A DNA stretch of 64,000 nt, taken from contig NZ_JAAVTK010000009.1 of the NCBI RefSeq assembly GCF_012275535.1, positions 62,001-126,000 on the forward strand, given 5' to 3'. The stretch is from Hymenobacter artigasi. GTDB taxonomy: Bacteria; Bacteroidota; Bacteroidia; Cytophagales; Hymenobacteraceae. Shown piece after piece: positions 40,417 to 49,096 of the stretch (positions are counted from its first letter, which is position 1; each line of letters starts with the position of its first letter). Both the position numbers and the translations under genes were made by a program. Under the pieces are notes generated by a model, which saw only the letters and a list, made by a program, of their open reading frames with translations, searched no databases and was not told where the DNA came from.

Positions 40417-42462
40417 CTACTTCACAATTACGAGTTCTACGCGGCGGTTGAGACGGCGGGTTTCTTCGCGGTCGTTGCCGAATTTCGGCTTCGAGCCGCC
40501 GAAACCTACGGTAGTAATGCGGTTCTCGGCTACGCCCCGGCCCACGAGGTAGCGCTTTACTTCGGCTACCCGGTCTTCGGAAAGCTGTTGGTTTTTGTCG
40601 GCCGGACCCACGTTGTCGGTGTGGCCTTCGAGGCGCACTTCGGTGGCGGTGGCGGCTTGCAGGGCAATGGCGAGGCGGTTCAGCTCGGTGTAGGCCGAAC
40701 CCAGCAGCGTAGCTTTGCCCTGGGCGAAGATGATGCTGGGCAGGTCTACTTTGGCCCCCACGGCGGCAGGCAGCAGCAGGATATCGCGCCGGGGCGAGCC
40801 GGCGGCTACCAGCGTGTCGCCCATTGTGAGCAGGCCCGCGCCGTTGGCCGAGAGGTAGTATGTACCGGGCAGCAGCGACATCTGGTAGTTGCCCTGGTTG
40901 TCGGAAGTGCTGGTGGCCAGGAATTGCGGACTGGTTTTGCTGGTGCCCAGCAGGTTGGCCTTCACCACCGCGCCTGCTACCGGCTGCTTGGTGCGGGCAT
41001 CCAGCACGCGGCCGCTCAGGAAGGCGCGGCCCGAGTTCTCATTGGCTTCGGCCACCACGGCTGGCTTGGGCAGTGAATCGGCCGGCGTGGCGCGGCCCGT
41101 GCGCAGGATGTCCTTGGTGCCATTGGGCGTGGCCGAGGACGAGAAATAGGCCGTTTTGCCATCGGGCGTGAGCGTCAGGTAGGCATTGAAACCGGGGCCG
41201 TTCAGGGCGGGGCCCAGGTTGCGGGGCTCGCTCCAGCGGGTCCAGCTGTCGTCGAGGCGCTGGCTCACAAACATATCGGCCGAGCCGTAGCCCATGTGGC
41301 CGTACGACGCGAAATACAGCGTTTTGCCATCGGGCGTGAGCCAGGGCGCGAAGTCGAAGCCGGGCGAGTTCAGCACCGGTCCCAGGCTTTTAGGCTCGGT
41401 GTAGCCGCCGCTGCCATCGGGCCGGCTCAGGTAAATATCGTTGCCGCCTTCCGAGTCACCACGCTCCAGGGAGAGCAGCAGCGTTTGCCCATCGGCCGAC
41501 ATATAAAATCCCGTGCCCGTCACGGCCGAGTAGAAATTGGCAATGCGCAGGGCCTCGGGCCGGGTGGTTTTGGGCGTAGCGCCGGGGGCCACGGCGGCGG
41601 ATTGCGCCACCCGGCTCAGGCCCTCGTCGCGGAAGGTGCCGTCGCGCTCGTAGGTACCGCGCACCACCAGGAGCTGGCCGCCGGTGCCGGTGGTGGCTTC
41701 CACGGCGTTGTTCTGGGGCGTGTTCAGGCCGTCGAGGCGGGTGGGTGCGCCCCAGGTTTTGCCTTGGTCGGGGCTCTGGCTCAGCCAGGCATCACCCGAG
41801 TCGGTGTTGCCCTCGGTGTTGCCGGCAAACTTGGTGCGGGCGAAGTACAATGTCTTGCCATCGGGGCTCAGCACGGGGTGCACCTCGTTGCCGGGCGAGT
41901 TCACGGCCCCGGCCAGCGGCAACGGCGCCCCGAATGGCGACGGCCCTTCCAGCACGTTCAGGCGCAGCCGGAACAGGCGCCACTGCTGGCTGGCACGGCC
42001 GTTATTCTTCTGGGCCACCACGGGCGTACCGTTGAATTTATCGGCGGCGGCCAGCGCGGCGCAGCGGGCCTCGCTGCGGTTTTCGAGCTGAAAGCTGCCC
42101 ACCGGGCCCGCCGGCACCAGCCGCCACTGCTGCTGCTCGCTGCCCTGGAAGGGGCGCTGCACCAGGCCCAGGCCCTCACCGGGCTTGTCCACGGTCAGGC
42201 ACTGGCTGCTGTGGCGGGCTTCGATGCGGAAATATTCGCTGCCCTGCCGAATCGGCACAAAGCGCCACTGCTGGCTGGGGGCGTGCGTAAACTCCCACTG
42301 CACGGCCACCGCGCCGCTGGCCGTGCTGGCGCTGGCAATGTCGAGGCAGCGCCCGCTGCCCCGGTCAATCAGCCCGTAATAGGCCCGCTCATCGGGCACA
42401 AAGGGCGTTTGGGCGGAGGCAAAGAAGGGCAGGAACAGCAGCAGCGACAGAAATCGAAACAT
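40417..42462 (-). CDS. Ricin-type lectin / PD40 propeller / OmpA fusion protein
   Basis: A 681-residue exported protein; the start is ATG at 42462 with a signal peptide (MFRFLSLLLFLPFFASAQ). Domains in order: ricin-type beta-trefoil (about 28-175, with three QQWR repeats), WD40-like PD40 beta-propeller repeats (about 185-455, LSPDGKTLYFA and variants), a carboxypeptidase-like/CNA-B region (about 475-560), and an OmpA C-terminal peptidoglycan-binding domain (about 575-681, with EVRLEGHTDNVGPADKNQQLSEDRV and RRVELVIVK). It probably sits in the outer membrane, bound to peptidoglycan, with the lectin part contacting glycans. PD40-OmpA proteins are common in Bacteroidota; the lectin N-terminus is less so. 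Confidence 0.88.
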   Translation of the reverse strand: MFRFLSLLLFLPFFASAQTPFVPDERAYYGLIDRGSGRCLDIASASTASGAVAVQWEFTHAPSQQWRFVPIRQGSEYFRIEARHSSQCLTVDKPGEGLGLVQRPFQGSEQQQWRLVPAGPVGSFQLENRSEARCAALAAADKFNGTPVVAQKNNGRASQQWRLFRLRLNVLEGPSPFGAPLPLAGAVNSPGNEVHPVLSPDGKTLYFARTKFAGNTEGNTDSGDAWLSQSPDQGKTWGAPTRLDGLNTPQNNAVEATTGTGGQLLVVRGTYERDGTFRDEGLSRVAQSAAVAPGATPKTTRPEALRIANFYSAVTGTGFYMSADGQTLLLSLERGDSEGGNDIYLSRPDGSGGYTEPKSLGPVLNSPGFDFAPWLTPDGKTLYFASYGHMGYGSADMFVSQRLDDSWTRWSEPRNLGPALNGPGFNAYLTLTPDGKTAYFSSSATPNGTKDILRTGRATPADSLPKPAVVAEANENSGRAFLSGRVLDARTKQPVAGAVVKANLLGTSKTSPQFLATSTSDNQGNYQMSLLPGTYYLSANGAGLLTMGDTLVAAGSPRRDILLLPAAVGAKVDLPSIIFAQGKATLLGSAYTELNRLAIALQAATATEVRLEGHTDNVGPADKNQQLSEDRVAEVKRYLVGRGVAENRITTVGFGGSKPKFGNDREETRRLNRRVELVIVK

Positions 42463-42652
42463 TATGGGGGGCGCGCAGAATGGCAGCACGCATGGTTGAA
42501 CTACGCAAAAGAACGGCGAAACGGCGGAGTAGGGCCGCTAATGGCCCACGCCCCGCGCCCCAACCCGCCCCGCAACGACAGCCTGCCGTTGGCAGTACAC
42601 GTACTCTCAACTCATTTTAGCAACTAAATTCCCGCACTTTCTCCCTGGTTTT

Positions 42653-42880
42653 ATGCGCAAAGGCACCCAAGTCTCCTGGAAATACGGCACCGGCACGGCC
42701 ACCGGCAAGATTGAATCGGCGCACAAAGAGCCCATCAGCCGCACCATCAAGGGCAGCGTCATCCACCGCAACGGCTCGGCCGATGACCCCGCCTTCGTCA
42801 TCGTGCAGGAAAACGGCGACCGCGTGCTCAAGCTCAAAAGCGAAGTGAAGGCAGCATCAACAAAAAACCCCGCTGGCTAA
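42653..42880 (+). CDS. Hypervirulence-associated Tudor-domain (DUF2945) protein
   Basis: A 75-residue small protein with KGTQVSWKYGTGTATGKIES and VIHRNGSADDPAFVI then NGDRVLKLKSEV, matching the DUF2945/Tudor-like family. Its molecular role is unknown; related proteins bind nucleic acid or act in stress. The stop codon sits in the loop of a strong terminator hairpin (42859-42900), so the hairpin also encodes its last residues (TKNPAG). Confidence 0.88.
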   Translation: MRKGTQVSWKYGTGTATGKIESAHKEPISRTIKGSVIHRNGSADDPAFVIVQENGDRVLKLKSEVKAASTKNPAG

Positions 42881-42900
42881 TGCCAGCGGGGTTTTTTGTT
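42859..42900 (+). terminator. Rho-independent terminator overlapping the DUF2945 3' end
   Basis: CCCCGCTGGC, a short loop containing the TAA stop, and GCCAGCGGGG form a perfect stem followed by TTTTTTG and preceded by AAAAAA, so it is bidirectional. Confidence 0.9.
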
Positions 42901-42990
42901 GAGTTAAGAGTTAAAGGTTAGGAGTTAAAAGTTGAGCGTCAGTCCTCTCTACTCTCAAGTCATCACTCCTAACTTTTAACTCCTAACTCA
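42899..42990. repeat. Inverted repeat of GAGTTAAAAGTTAGGAGTTA units
   Basis: Arms built from GTTAAGAGTTAAAGGTTAGG and complementary TCCTAACTTTTAACTCCTAA, between DUF2945 and the convergent permease (stop at 42994). It is low in GC relative to its neighbours. Confidence 0.8.
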
Positions 42991-42993
42991 GTA

Positions 42994-44574
42994 CTACCGG
43001 TTATTCTTATCGGGCTTGATGAAGGCTTCTTCTTCCATTTCGGAGGGCACCACTACCACGCCCTTCTGGAGCATGGAGTTGCGCTGGCCGTAGAGGAAGT
43101 ACACGATGAAGCCCAGCAGCATCCAGCCCACTGCTACTTGCAGCGTGAAAGAATCGAGGCCCACGATGAGCAGCGTGCACACCAGCGCGCCCATGATGGG
43201 CACCAGCGGGAAGCTGGGCGACGAGAGCGGCGCGCGGAAAGGCCGCGGCTGGTTGGGGTCCGACTTGCGCATAATCCACACGCCCAGGCTCACGAGCACG
43301 AAGGCCAGCAGCGTACCGAACGAGGTGAGGTCACCGGCCAGCGAGCCGGGCACGAAGGCCGCGAACAGGCCCACGAATACCATCAGCATCAGGTTGGATT
43401 TGTAGGGCGTGTTGAAGCGCGGGTGCAGCTCCGAAAACGCCTTGGGCATGAGGCCGTCCTTGGCCATCGAGAAGAATACGCGGCTCTGGCCCATGAGCAT
43501 CACCAGGATAACCGACGTGAAACCGAGCAGGATGCCCACCGTCACGCCCGTGGCCAGCCAGCCGTAGCCGGGCATGTGCGCCCGGATGGCATAGGCCACC
43601 GAGGCCTCGCCGCCCAAAGCCGGGTCGGCAAATTCGCGCCAGCTGGCCACGCCCGTCAGCACGTGTCCGAACAGGATGTAGAGCACCGTGCAAATAGCCA
43701 GCGAGCCCAGAATGCCGATGGGCATGTCGCGCTTGGGGTTGCGGGCTTCCTGCGCCGCCGTGCTCACGGCATCGAAACCGATGAAGGCAAAGAACACAAT
43801 GCCCGCCCCGCCGATAATGCCGCCAATGCCGTGCTTAAAGAATCCTTCGTAGGTGCGCACCACTTCGCCGGCCGCGTTTTTCACCACGGCATCAGCCGGA
43901 ATGAGGTAGGGCGTGTGGTTGGCGGGGTTGATGAACTGCCAGCCCACGGCGATGAACACGACCACAATCAGCACTTTCAGCACCACAATCACGGCGTTGA
44001 ACATGGCCGACTCCTGCGTGCCTTTTACCAGCAGCAAGCTGAGCATCACGATAATGAACAACGCGGGCAGGTTGACAACCCCGTGCTGGTCTACGCCATT
44101 GATAATGGCGTGCTCGAAAGGTGAGTGGGAAAGATTGTACGGTATACTGGTACCGAAGACCTCCAGCAGCTTGTTGAGGTACTCGCTCCAGGCAATGCTC
44201 ACGGTGGCCGCGCCCAGGGCGTATTCCATAATCAGGGCCCAGCCGATAACCCAGGCCACAAACTCGCCCATGGTGGTGTAGGCATAGGTATAGGCCGAGC
44301 CAGCAATGGGAATCATGGCCGCGAACTCGGCGTAGCACAGGCCCGCGAACACGCAGCCGAATGCGGCCAGAATGAAGGCCAGCGTCACGCCCGGCCCGGC
44401 GGCTTGAGCAGAGGCGGCGGCGGTGCGCACAAACAGGCCCGCCCCGATGATGGCGCCCACGCCCAGCGCCACGAGGTTGCCCGCGCCCAGCGTCCGTTTC
44501 AGGGTGCCGTGCCCGGTCGAGTTGGCCTCGCCCAAGAGCACAGCCAGTGGTTTTTTGGCGAAAATACTTGCCAT
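42994..44574 (-). CDS. APC-family amino acid permease (cationic amino acid transporter-like)
   Basis: A 526-residue inner-membrane permease with 12 or more hydrophobic segments. GVGAIIGAGLFVRTAAASAQAAGPG in the first segments is the APC substrate-binding GxG loop, and FFAFIGFDAVSTAAQEARNPKRDMPIGI is the hallmark of the CAT/YfnA subgroup. Substrate is probably a basic or neutral amino acid. The start is ATG at 44574. No catabolic partner gene is adjacent. Confidence 0.92.
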   Translation of the reverse strand: MASIFAKKPLAVLLGEANSTGHGTLKRTLGAGNLVALGVGAIIGAGLFVRTAAASAQAAGPGVTLAFILAAFGCVFAGLCYAEFAAMIPIAGSAYTYAYTTMGEFVAWVIGWALIMEYALGAATVSIAWSEYLNKLLEVFGTSIPYNLSHSPFEHAIINGVDQHGVVNLPALFIIVMLSLLLVKGTQESAMFNAVIVVLKVLIVVVFIAVGWQFINPANHTPYLIPADAVVKNAAGEVVRTYEGFFKHGIGGIIGGAGIVFFAFIGFDAVSTAAQEARNPKRDMPIGILGSLAICTVLYILFGHVLTGVASWREFADPALGGEASVAYAIRAHMPGYGWLATGVTVGILLGFTSVILVMLMGQSRVFFSMAKDGLMPKAFSELHPRFNTPYKSNLMLMVFVGLFAAFVPGSLAGDLTSFGTLLAFVLVSLGVWIMRKSDPNQPRPFRAPLSSPSFPLVPIMGALVCTLLIVGLDSFTLQVAVGWMLLGFIVYFLYGQRNSMLQKGVVVVPSEMEEEAFIKPDKNNR

Positions 44575-44845
44575 GTGTTAGATGTAAAGAAGGAAGAAGT
44601 TTGAAATAAATGAAAGAATTAAAAATCCCCGCCCGGCCCGTTGAGCAACGAAAATACTCCCGGGCGCTGGTGGCGGAGCCGAAATATAGGCAGCATTTTC
44701 CCACCGCCGGGGCACTGCCCCCGCGTGAGCGCGGTTCTACGGGCCGGCCCACGGCCAAAATCCCCGCGCCAGACCTAGCTTGGCCGCGTGCATTCAAGCG
44801 TCGCTATTACTTTCGTTACCCTAATCAGCAACTCCTCTAGCTACC

Positions 44846-45280
44846 ATGAAAAAGCTCCTTTTTGTCTTTGCTGTCAGCGCGGCCACGGCCGGTACCAGCT
44901 TTGCGCAGGCTCCCGCTACCACTGCCGTCCCGGCCCAGACCGGTACCGCCCCCGCCCCCGACCAGCTGGCCCAGCGCCGCGCCCAGTACCTCGGCAAAGA
45001 GCTCGGCCTCACCGCCGACCAGCAGGCCCGCCTGGCCCCCATCCTCATGGCCCAGCGCCAGCAGCTGCAGCTGCTGCGCGAGCAGCGCACCACCGGCGGC
45101 CGCAAGCTGGGCACCGCCCAGGACCTGAAAGCCAGCGAAGCCCGCGCCGACGAGCAGATTAAAACCGTGCTTACGCCCGAGCAATTCACCAAATTCGCCC
45201 AGATGCGCGACGAGCAGCGCGAGAAGATGCGCGAGCACCGCGCCGCTAACGCCAATGCCCCGGCCGGCCAGTCTGAATAA
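44846..45280 (+). CDS. Secreted Spy/CpxP-like protein (LTxxQ type), copy 1
   Basis: A 144-residue product with a signal peptide (about 1-20, ending TSFAQ). A helical mature part has two LTxxQ-like motifs: LGLTADQQARLAPIL and VLTPEQFTKFAQM. The pattern matches periplasmic Spy/CpxP-type proteins that act as ATP-independent chaperones or stress sensors. The following gene (45453-45902) shares the signal peptide style and both motifs, so the pair arose by duplication. Confidence 0.82.
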   Translation: MKKLLFVFAVSAATAGTSFAQAPATTAVPAQTGTAPAPDQLAQRRAQYLGKELGLTADQQARLAPILMAQRQQLQLLREQRTTGGRKLGTAQDLKASEARADEQIKTVLTPEQFTKFAQMRDEQREKMREHRAANANAPAGQSE

Positions 45281-45452
45281 GCAGGCGCTTCGTCAATAAA
45301 AAGCGGCTGTGCGTCGATGAATTGGTTTTGGAAGCTGGTTGGCGAAATGCTGGCATACTGCTTGTAATTAACCTGGCAGGCACCGAAGTCACCCACGGAA
45401 TGGCTGGCTGCCCACTCCTCCTCACCCACCCCAATTTTTGCTTATTATCGCC

Positions 45453-45902
45453 ATGAAGAAGAACCTGTTTCTGCTCGCCGCCCTCGCTTTCGCTACCGCT
45501 GGCACCAGCTTCGCCCAAACTGCCGTGCAAACCACCGGCACCGATGCCAACCAGACGGCCCGCCACTACAACAAAGGCCAGCACGGCCCGAAAGACCCCG
45601 CCAAGATGGCCGACCACCGCGCCGGCAAAATGGCCAAAGAGCTCGGCCTCAACGCCGACCAGGAAGCCAAAGTGGAGCAGCTGATGCTGGCCCGCCAGCA
45701 GGAAATGACGGCCCTCAAAACCAAGTACGGCACCGACAAAAAAGCCGGCCGCCCCGAAATGAAAGCCGCCCACGACCGCTACCAGGCCCAGATAAAGACC
45801 ATCCTCACCCCCGAGCAATACGCCAAGATGGACAAGATGAAAGCCGAGCACCACGGCCACGGCCGTGATGGCGGCAAGATGAAAATGAAGGCCAAAGCGT
45901 AA
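45453..45902 (+). CDS. Secreted Spy/CpxP-like protein (LTxxQ type), copy 2
   Basis: A 149-residue paralogue of the preceding gene: signal peptide MKKNLFLLAALAFATAGTSF, LGLNADQEAKVEQLMLARQQEM (one residue off LTxxQ) and ILTPEQYAKMDKMKAEH. The C-terminus is His/Lys/Met-rich (HHGHGRDGGKMKMKAKA), which could bind metal. The ATG at 45453 is preferred over an upstream start five codons earlier. A strong terminator follows directly. Confidence 0.82.
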   Translation: MKKNLFLLAALAFATAGTSFAQTAVQTTGTDANQTARHYNKGQHGPKDPAKMADHRAGKMAKELGLNADQEAKVEQLMLARQQEMTALKTKYGTDKKAGRPEMKAAHDRYQAQIKTILTPEQYAKMDKMKAEHHGHGRDGGKMKMKAKA

Positions 45903-45916
45903 TAGCCTGCCCGCCG

Positions 45917-45960
45917 CATAAAAAAAGCTCCCGCCTTGAGGCGGGAGCTTTTTTTATGCA
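45917..45960. terminator. Strong bidirectional terminator
   Basis: A perfect palindrome: GCATAAAAAAAGCTCCCGCC, TTGA loop, then its complement with a seven-T run. It starts 15 bp after the second Spy-like gene. Confidence 0.92.
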
Positions 45961-46087
45961 CCTCTTTCCCCATTATGCCAGAACAAACGCTGTTTCGTGA
46001 GGCCCGGGTGGGGCCAATCCGGGCATATAGCCCCAAATTCGCATTAATCTAACCCCTCCTACCCACTTTCAAGACCTTACTAGAAAC

Positions 46088-47503
46088 ATGTTCTGCCAAA
46101 ACTTACCGCGTTTTTTCCGGCTGATAATCAGCGCCTTTCTGCTACTGGCTGCTACTCCAAATCTGACGCTATTTGCTCAATCATCGCGGGCTGCGAACTT
46201 TCGCGTAATGAGCTACCAGGCCGTGAAAATGCCAGGGACTGGTTTTATACTGGAACAAGGAGTGCTTGGAACCGATGGAACTGCAATGCACCCCGTTACG
46301 GCCATACCGCACGGTTTTGCGTTGGCAGCGGCAGCCCAAAGCGGTACGCGCAACTTGTATTTGCTGCGCAAGATTGGAAAAGATTCGGTGATGATGCTGC
46401 TCACTGATTCGGTGGGCCGAACGCTGCAACAGCCTCGACAGTACATGCCTCAGCTGGGTGGCGACGCTAAAATGCTAGTGCCGCCCAGCTTATTTGGCTT
46501 GCCAAATGGCAAGGGCTTCGTGCTCACTTACCCCTCGGGCAAATCGAGCCGGCCCAACATTGAGGTGCGGATGCTAAGCCCAGTATTAGCACCACTGTGG
46601 GAGCAGCAACTCACGCCTGTCTGCTTAACTACCGTGCTACATATAGCGGCCAGCGACACCCACTTATGGCTTGTACTTAGAGAACACCTGGCTTTGGCTA
46701 AGCGCCCGCGCGTGCTGAGCTTCCGCCTGTCGAACGGAGATGCCGAATGCAACCAGCCGCTGGCCTCCAACGATGAGCTGGATGTTGCCACGGTTGTACC
46801 AGCCGGGCTGCTGCTATTGGGCACTTCAGACCGCCGCACTTCTTACACGGCACCTGCCGAGCAAGGCAAAGCGTCGGAGTATCGGCGCGACTTTGCACTG
46901 CTGCTAAATCCCGTGGGCCAGCGCCTATTCGGGGTTGGCCTGGCATGGCCTTTATCAGTCCGGCCTTCTCATTATCGGTGGCAATCGGCGGGCCAACTAC
47001 CCGATGGCAGCTACCAGTTAATCGGCGAAACCTACCGCAATACACCAAATGCAGGGCCCATTGCCTTGGGCCTGGCTGGTTTGGGCATGATTGGAGCCGG
47101 CAGCCCTGGGATGATTCCGCTAAGTAGCTACATCAATAAGCAGCCTGTCGGGTTGATTGTGGCTCAACTCAGTACCACGGGCCAGTTAGCTGCTGTGCAC
47201 GAACTAGCAGTTCCGGAAGTAATGACTGCTGCCGGCCTGACTCCCATCCTTGAAGCCCCACTCCCAGACTATCCAACCAGCTTTCGTTTTCGAGGAATTA
47301 GCACTGATTATCAGCATGTAATGTTGAACACCAATCGCCAGGTGCTGGCTTATTCTATTGCCACTCAGCAGCTGCGGCCGCTTACTCCCGCCCGCAATGC
47401 TATTCCCACGGTACGTCATATCGAGGCAGACCGCGTGATTGTCAGTTGGTCGGTTAAATTGGCCAATACCGGTTCCGAATTCGAGCAAATCGGTATGCCC
47501 TAA
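46088..47503 (+). CDS. Secreted hypothetical protein of atypical composition
   Basis: A 471-residue product with an N-terminal signal (about 1-31, ending LTLFAQ). The mature part is beta-rich with repeated stretches such as GTRNLYLLRKIGKDSVMML and GFVLTYPSGKSSRPNIEVR, perhaps an irregular propeller, but no family was recognised. Codon use is visibly less GC-rich at third positions than in neighbouring genes (many CTA, TTA, AAT, ACT), suggesting recent acquisition or weak selection. It is isolated, with a terminator upstream. Confidence 0.8.
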   Translation: MFCQNLPRFFRLIISAFLLLAATPNLTLFAQSSRAANFRVMSYQAVKMPGTGFILEQGVLGTDGTAMHPVTAIPHGFALAAAAQSGTRNLYLLRKIGKDSVMMLLTDSVGRTLQQPRQYMPQLGGDAKMLVPPSLFGLPNGKGFVLTYPSGKSSRPNIEVRMLSPVLAPLWEQQLTPVCLTTVLHIAASDTHLWLVLREHLALAKRPRVLSFRLSNGDAECNQPLASNDELDVATVVPAGLLLLGTSDRRTSYTAPAEQGKASEYRRDFALLLNPVGQRLFGVGLAWPLSVRPSHYRWQSAGQLPDGSYQLIGETYRNTPNAGPIALGLAGLGMIGAGSPGMIPLSSYINKQPVGLIVAQLSTTGQLAAVHELAVPEVMTAAGLTPILEAPLPDYPTSFRFRGISTDYQHVMLNTNRQVLAYSIATQQLRPLTPARNAIPTVRHIEADRVIVSWSVKLANTGSEFEQIGMP

Positions 47504-47600
47504 TCCTATCAAAGCGACACAGGTTTTACCCCCAGCGTTTATATTTGGATTATTGCCCATTCATATTGGCCAACAATTGCCCCCTCCATCCCCTGTATCC

Positions 47601-48980
47601 ATGCCTCCCCTTCCCAGTAGCACGGCCTCGGCCGTGCAAATCCAGCAGTTTTACGACAAGGGCCTGGCCCACGCCAGCTACGCCGTGCGTTGCGGCCGCC
47701 AAGTCGCCCTCATCGACCCCGCCCGCGACCCCCAGCCGTACTACGACTTTGCCGACGAGCACGAGGCCCGCATCATTGCCGTGATTGAAACGCACCCGCA
47801 CGCCGATTTTGTGTCGTCGCACCTGGAAATTGCCGAAGAAACCGAGGCCACCATCTACTGCAGCAAGCTGGTAGGCGCCAAATACCCGCACAAGGATTTC
47901 GACGACGGCGACCGCATCAAAGTGGGCAGCTACGAGCTGCACGCCATCAACACCCCCGGCCACTCGCCGGACAGCATCAGCATTTTGCTGATGGATGAGC
48001 TGGCCCAGAGCCGCGCCGTATTCACCGGCGATACGCTATTTGTGGGCGATGTGGGCCGGCCCGACCTGCGCGAGGACGAGGCCGTGGGCGGCCACCAGCG
48101 CGAGGAGCTGGCCGCGCAGCTATATAAGAGCACCCGCAACAAGCTCATGACCCTGCCCGGCAGCACCAAGGTGTACCCCGCCCACGGCCCCGGCTCGCTC
48201 TGCGGCAAAACCACCAGCCCCGACCTCGACTCCACCATCGCCAAAGAGCTGAAAACCAACTACGCCCTGCAACCCATGTCGCAGGACGAGTTCATCAAGG
48301 TGCTGCTCGAAGACCAGCCCTTCGTACCCAAGTATTTCGGCCACAACGTGGCCCTGAACAAGCAGGGCGCACCCAGCTTTGAGGACAGTATTCGGGCGGT
48401 GCCGCACCCGACCACCGGCGCGGTGCTGGAGCCCGGCGTACTACTCATCGATACGCGGCCGGCGGCCCAGTTCCGGGCCGGCCATCTGCCGGGAGCCCTC
48501 AACCTGCAGGACGGCGGCAAGTTCGAAACCTGGCTGGGCACTACCGTCGGCCCCAAAGAGCCATTTTATCTGCTGGCCGATTCCAAAATCGCGCTGGACA
48601 CGGTCATCCGCAAAACAGCCAAAATTGGCTACGAGGGCAACATCAAGGGCGCACTAATGGCCCCGGCCGACCTGCCCGCCACCTCCCCCACTGTAGACGT
48701 AGCGGCCGTGCGCGAGCACCCCGAAGCCTATACCATCGTCGATATCCGCAACCGGAATGAAGCCCAAGCGCCGGTTTTTGATAATGCCCTGGTCATTCCC
48801 CTGCCCGAGCTGCGCGAGCGCGCCCACGAAATTCCAACCGATAAGCCCATTCTGATTCACTGCGCGGGCGGCTACCGCTCGGCCGTAGGGACCAGTATTG
48901 TGCAGCAGGCATTACCAGACGCGAAGGTGCTGGACCTGGGCGAGGCGGTTACGGAGTTTCAGCCGCAGGCAACGCATTAG
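47601..48980 (+). CDS. MBL-fold hydrolase with two rhodanese domains (persulfide dioxygenase-like)
   Basis: A 459-residue product; the start is ATG at 47601. The N-terminal metallo-beta-lactamase domain (about 10-245) has THPHADFVSSH (HxHxD metal motif), NTPGHSPDSI, FTGDTLFVGDVGRPD and VYPAHGPGS. A first rhodanese domain (about 270-355) lacks the catalytic Cys (the equivalent loop reads FYLLADSK). A second rhodanese domain (about 365-455) has the active Cys in IHCAGGYRS. This architecture is typical of enzymes that oxidise glutathione or CoA persulfides in sulfide detoxification; exact substrate is inferred. Confidence 0.9.
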   Translation: MPPLPSSTASAVQIQQFYDKGLAHASYAVRCGRQVALIDPARDPQPYYDFADEHEARIIAVIETHPHADFVSSHLEIAEETEATIYCSKLVGAKYPHKDFDDGDRIKVGSYELHAINTPGHSPDSISILLMDELAQSRAVFTGDTLFVGDVGRPDLREDEAVGGHQREELAAQLYKSTRNKLMTLPGSTKVYPAHGPGSLCGKTTSPDLDSTIAKELKTNYALQPMSQDEFIKVLLEDQPFVPKYFGHNVALNKQGAPSFEDSIRAVPHPTTGAVLEPGVLLIDTRPAAQFRAGHLPGALNLQDGGKFETWLGTTVGPKEPFYLLADSKIALDTVIRKTAKIGYEGNIKGALMAPADLPATSPTVDVAAVREHPEAYTIVDIRNRNEAQAPVFDNALVIPLPELRERAHEIPTDKPILIHCAGGYRSAVGTSIVQQALPDAKVLDLGEAVTEFQPQATH

Positions 48981-49096
48981 CGCGGCGGCGGGCTTGGAGC
49001 AGGCAGGAACGTATTAAACAGACAGTCACGATTATCTGGCGTCCGCGGAGCCGAAGCATGACGTTCTGGGTTTTGTGAAACGCTCGCCCCCCCCAC

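Noticed and set aside
45281..45437. Stretch between the two Spy-like genes whose minus-strand translation (SPTSFQNQFIDAQ) looked like a gene fragment
   Set aside because: Too short and without any recognised family; probably intergenic sequence or an undetectable remnant.
48981..49096. Fragment CGAAGCATGACGTTC near 49050 as another palindrome copy
   Set aside because: Only part of one arm is present and no complementary arm was found.
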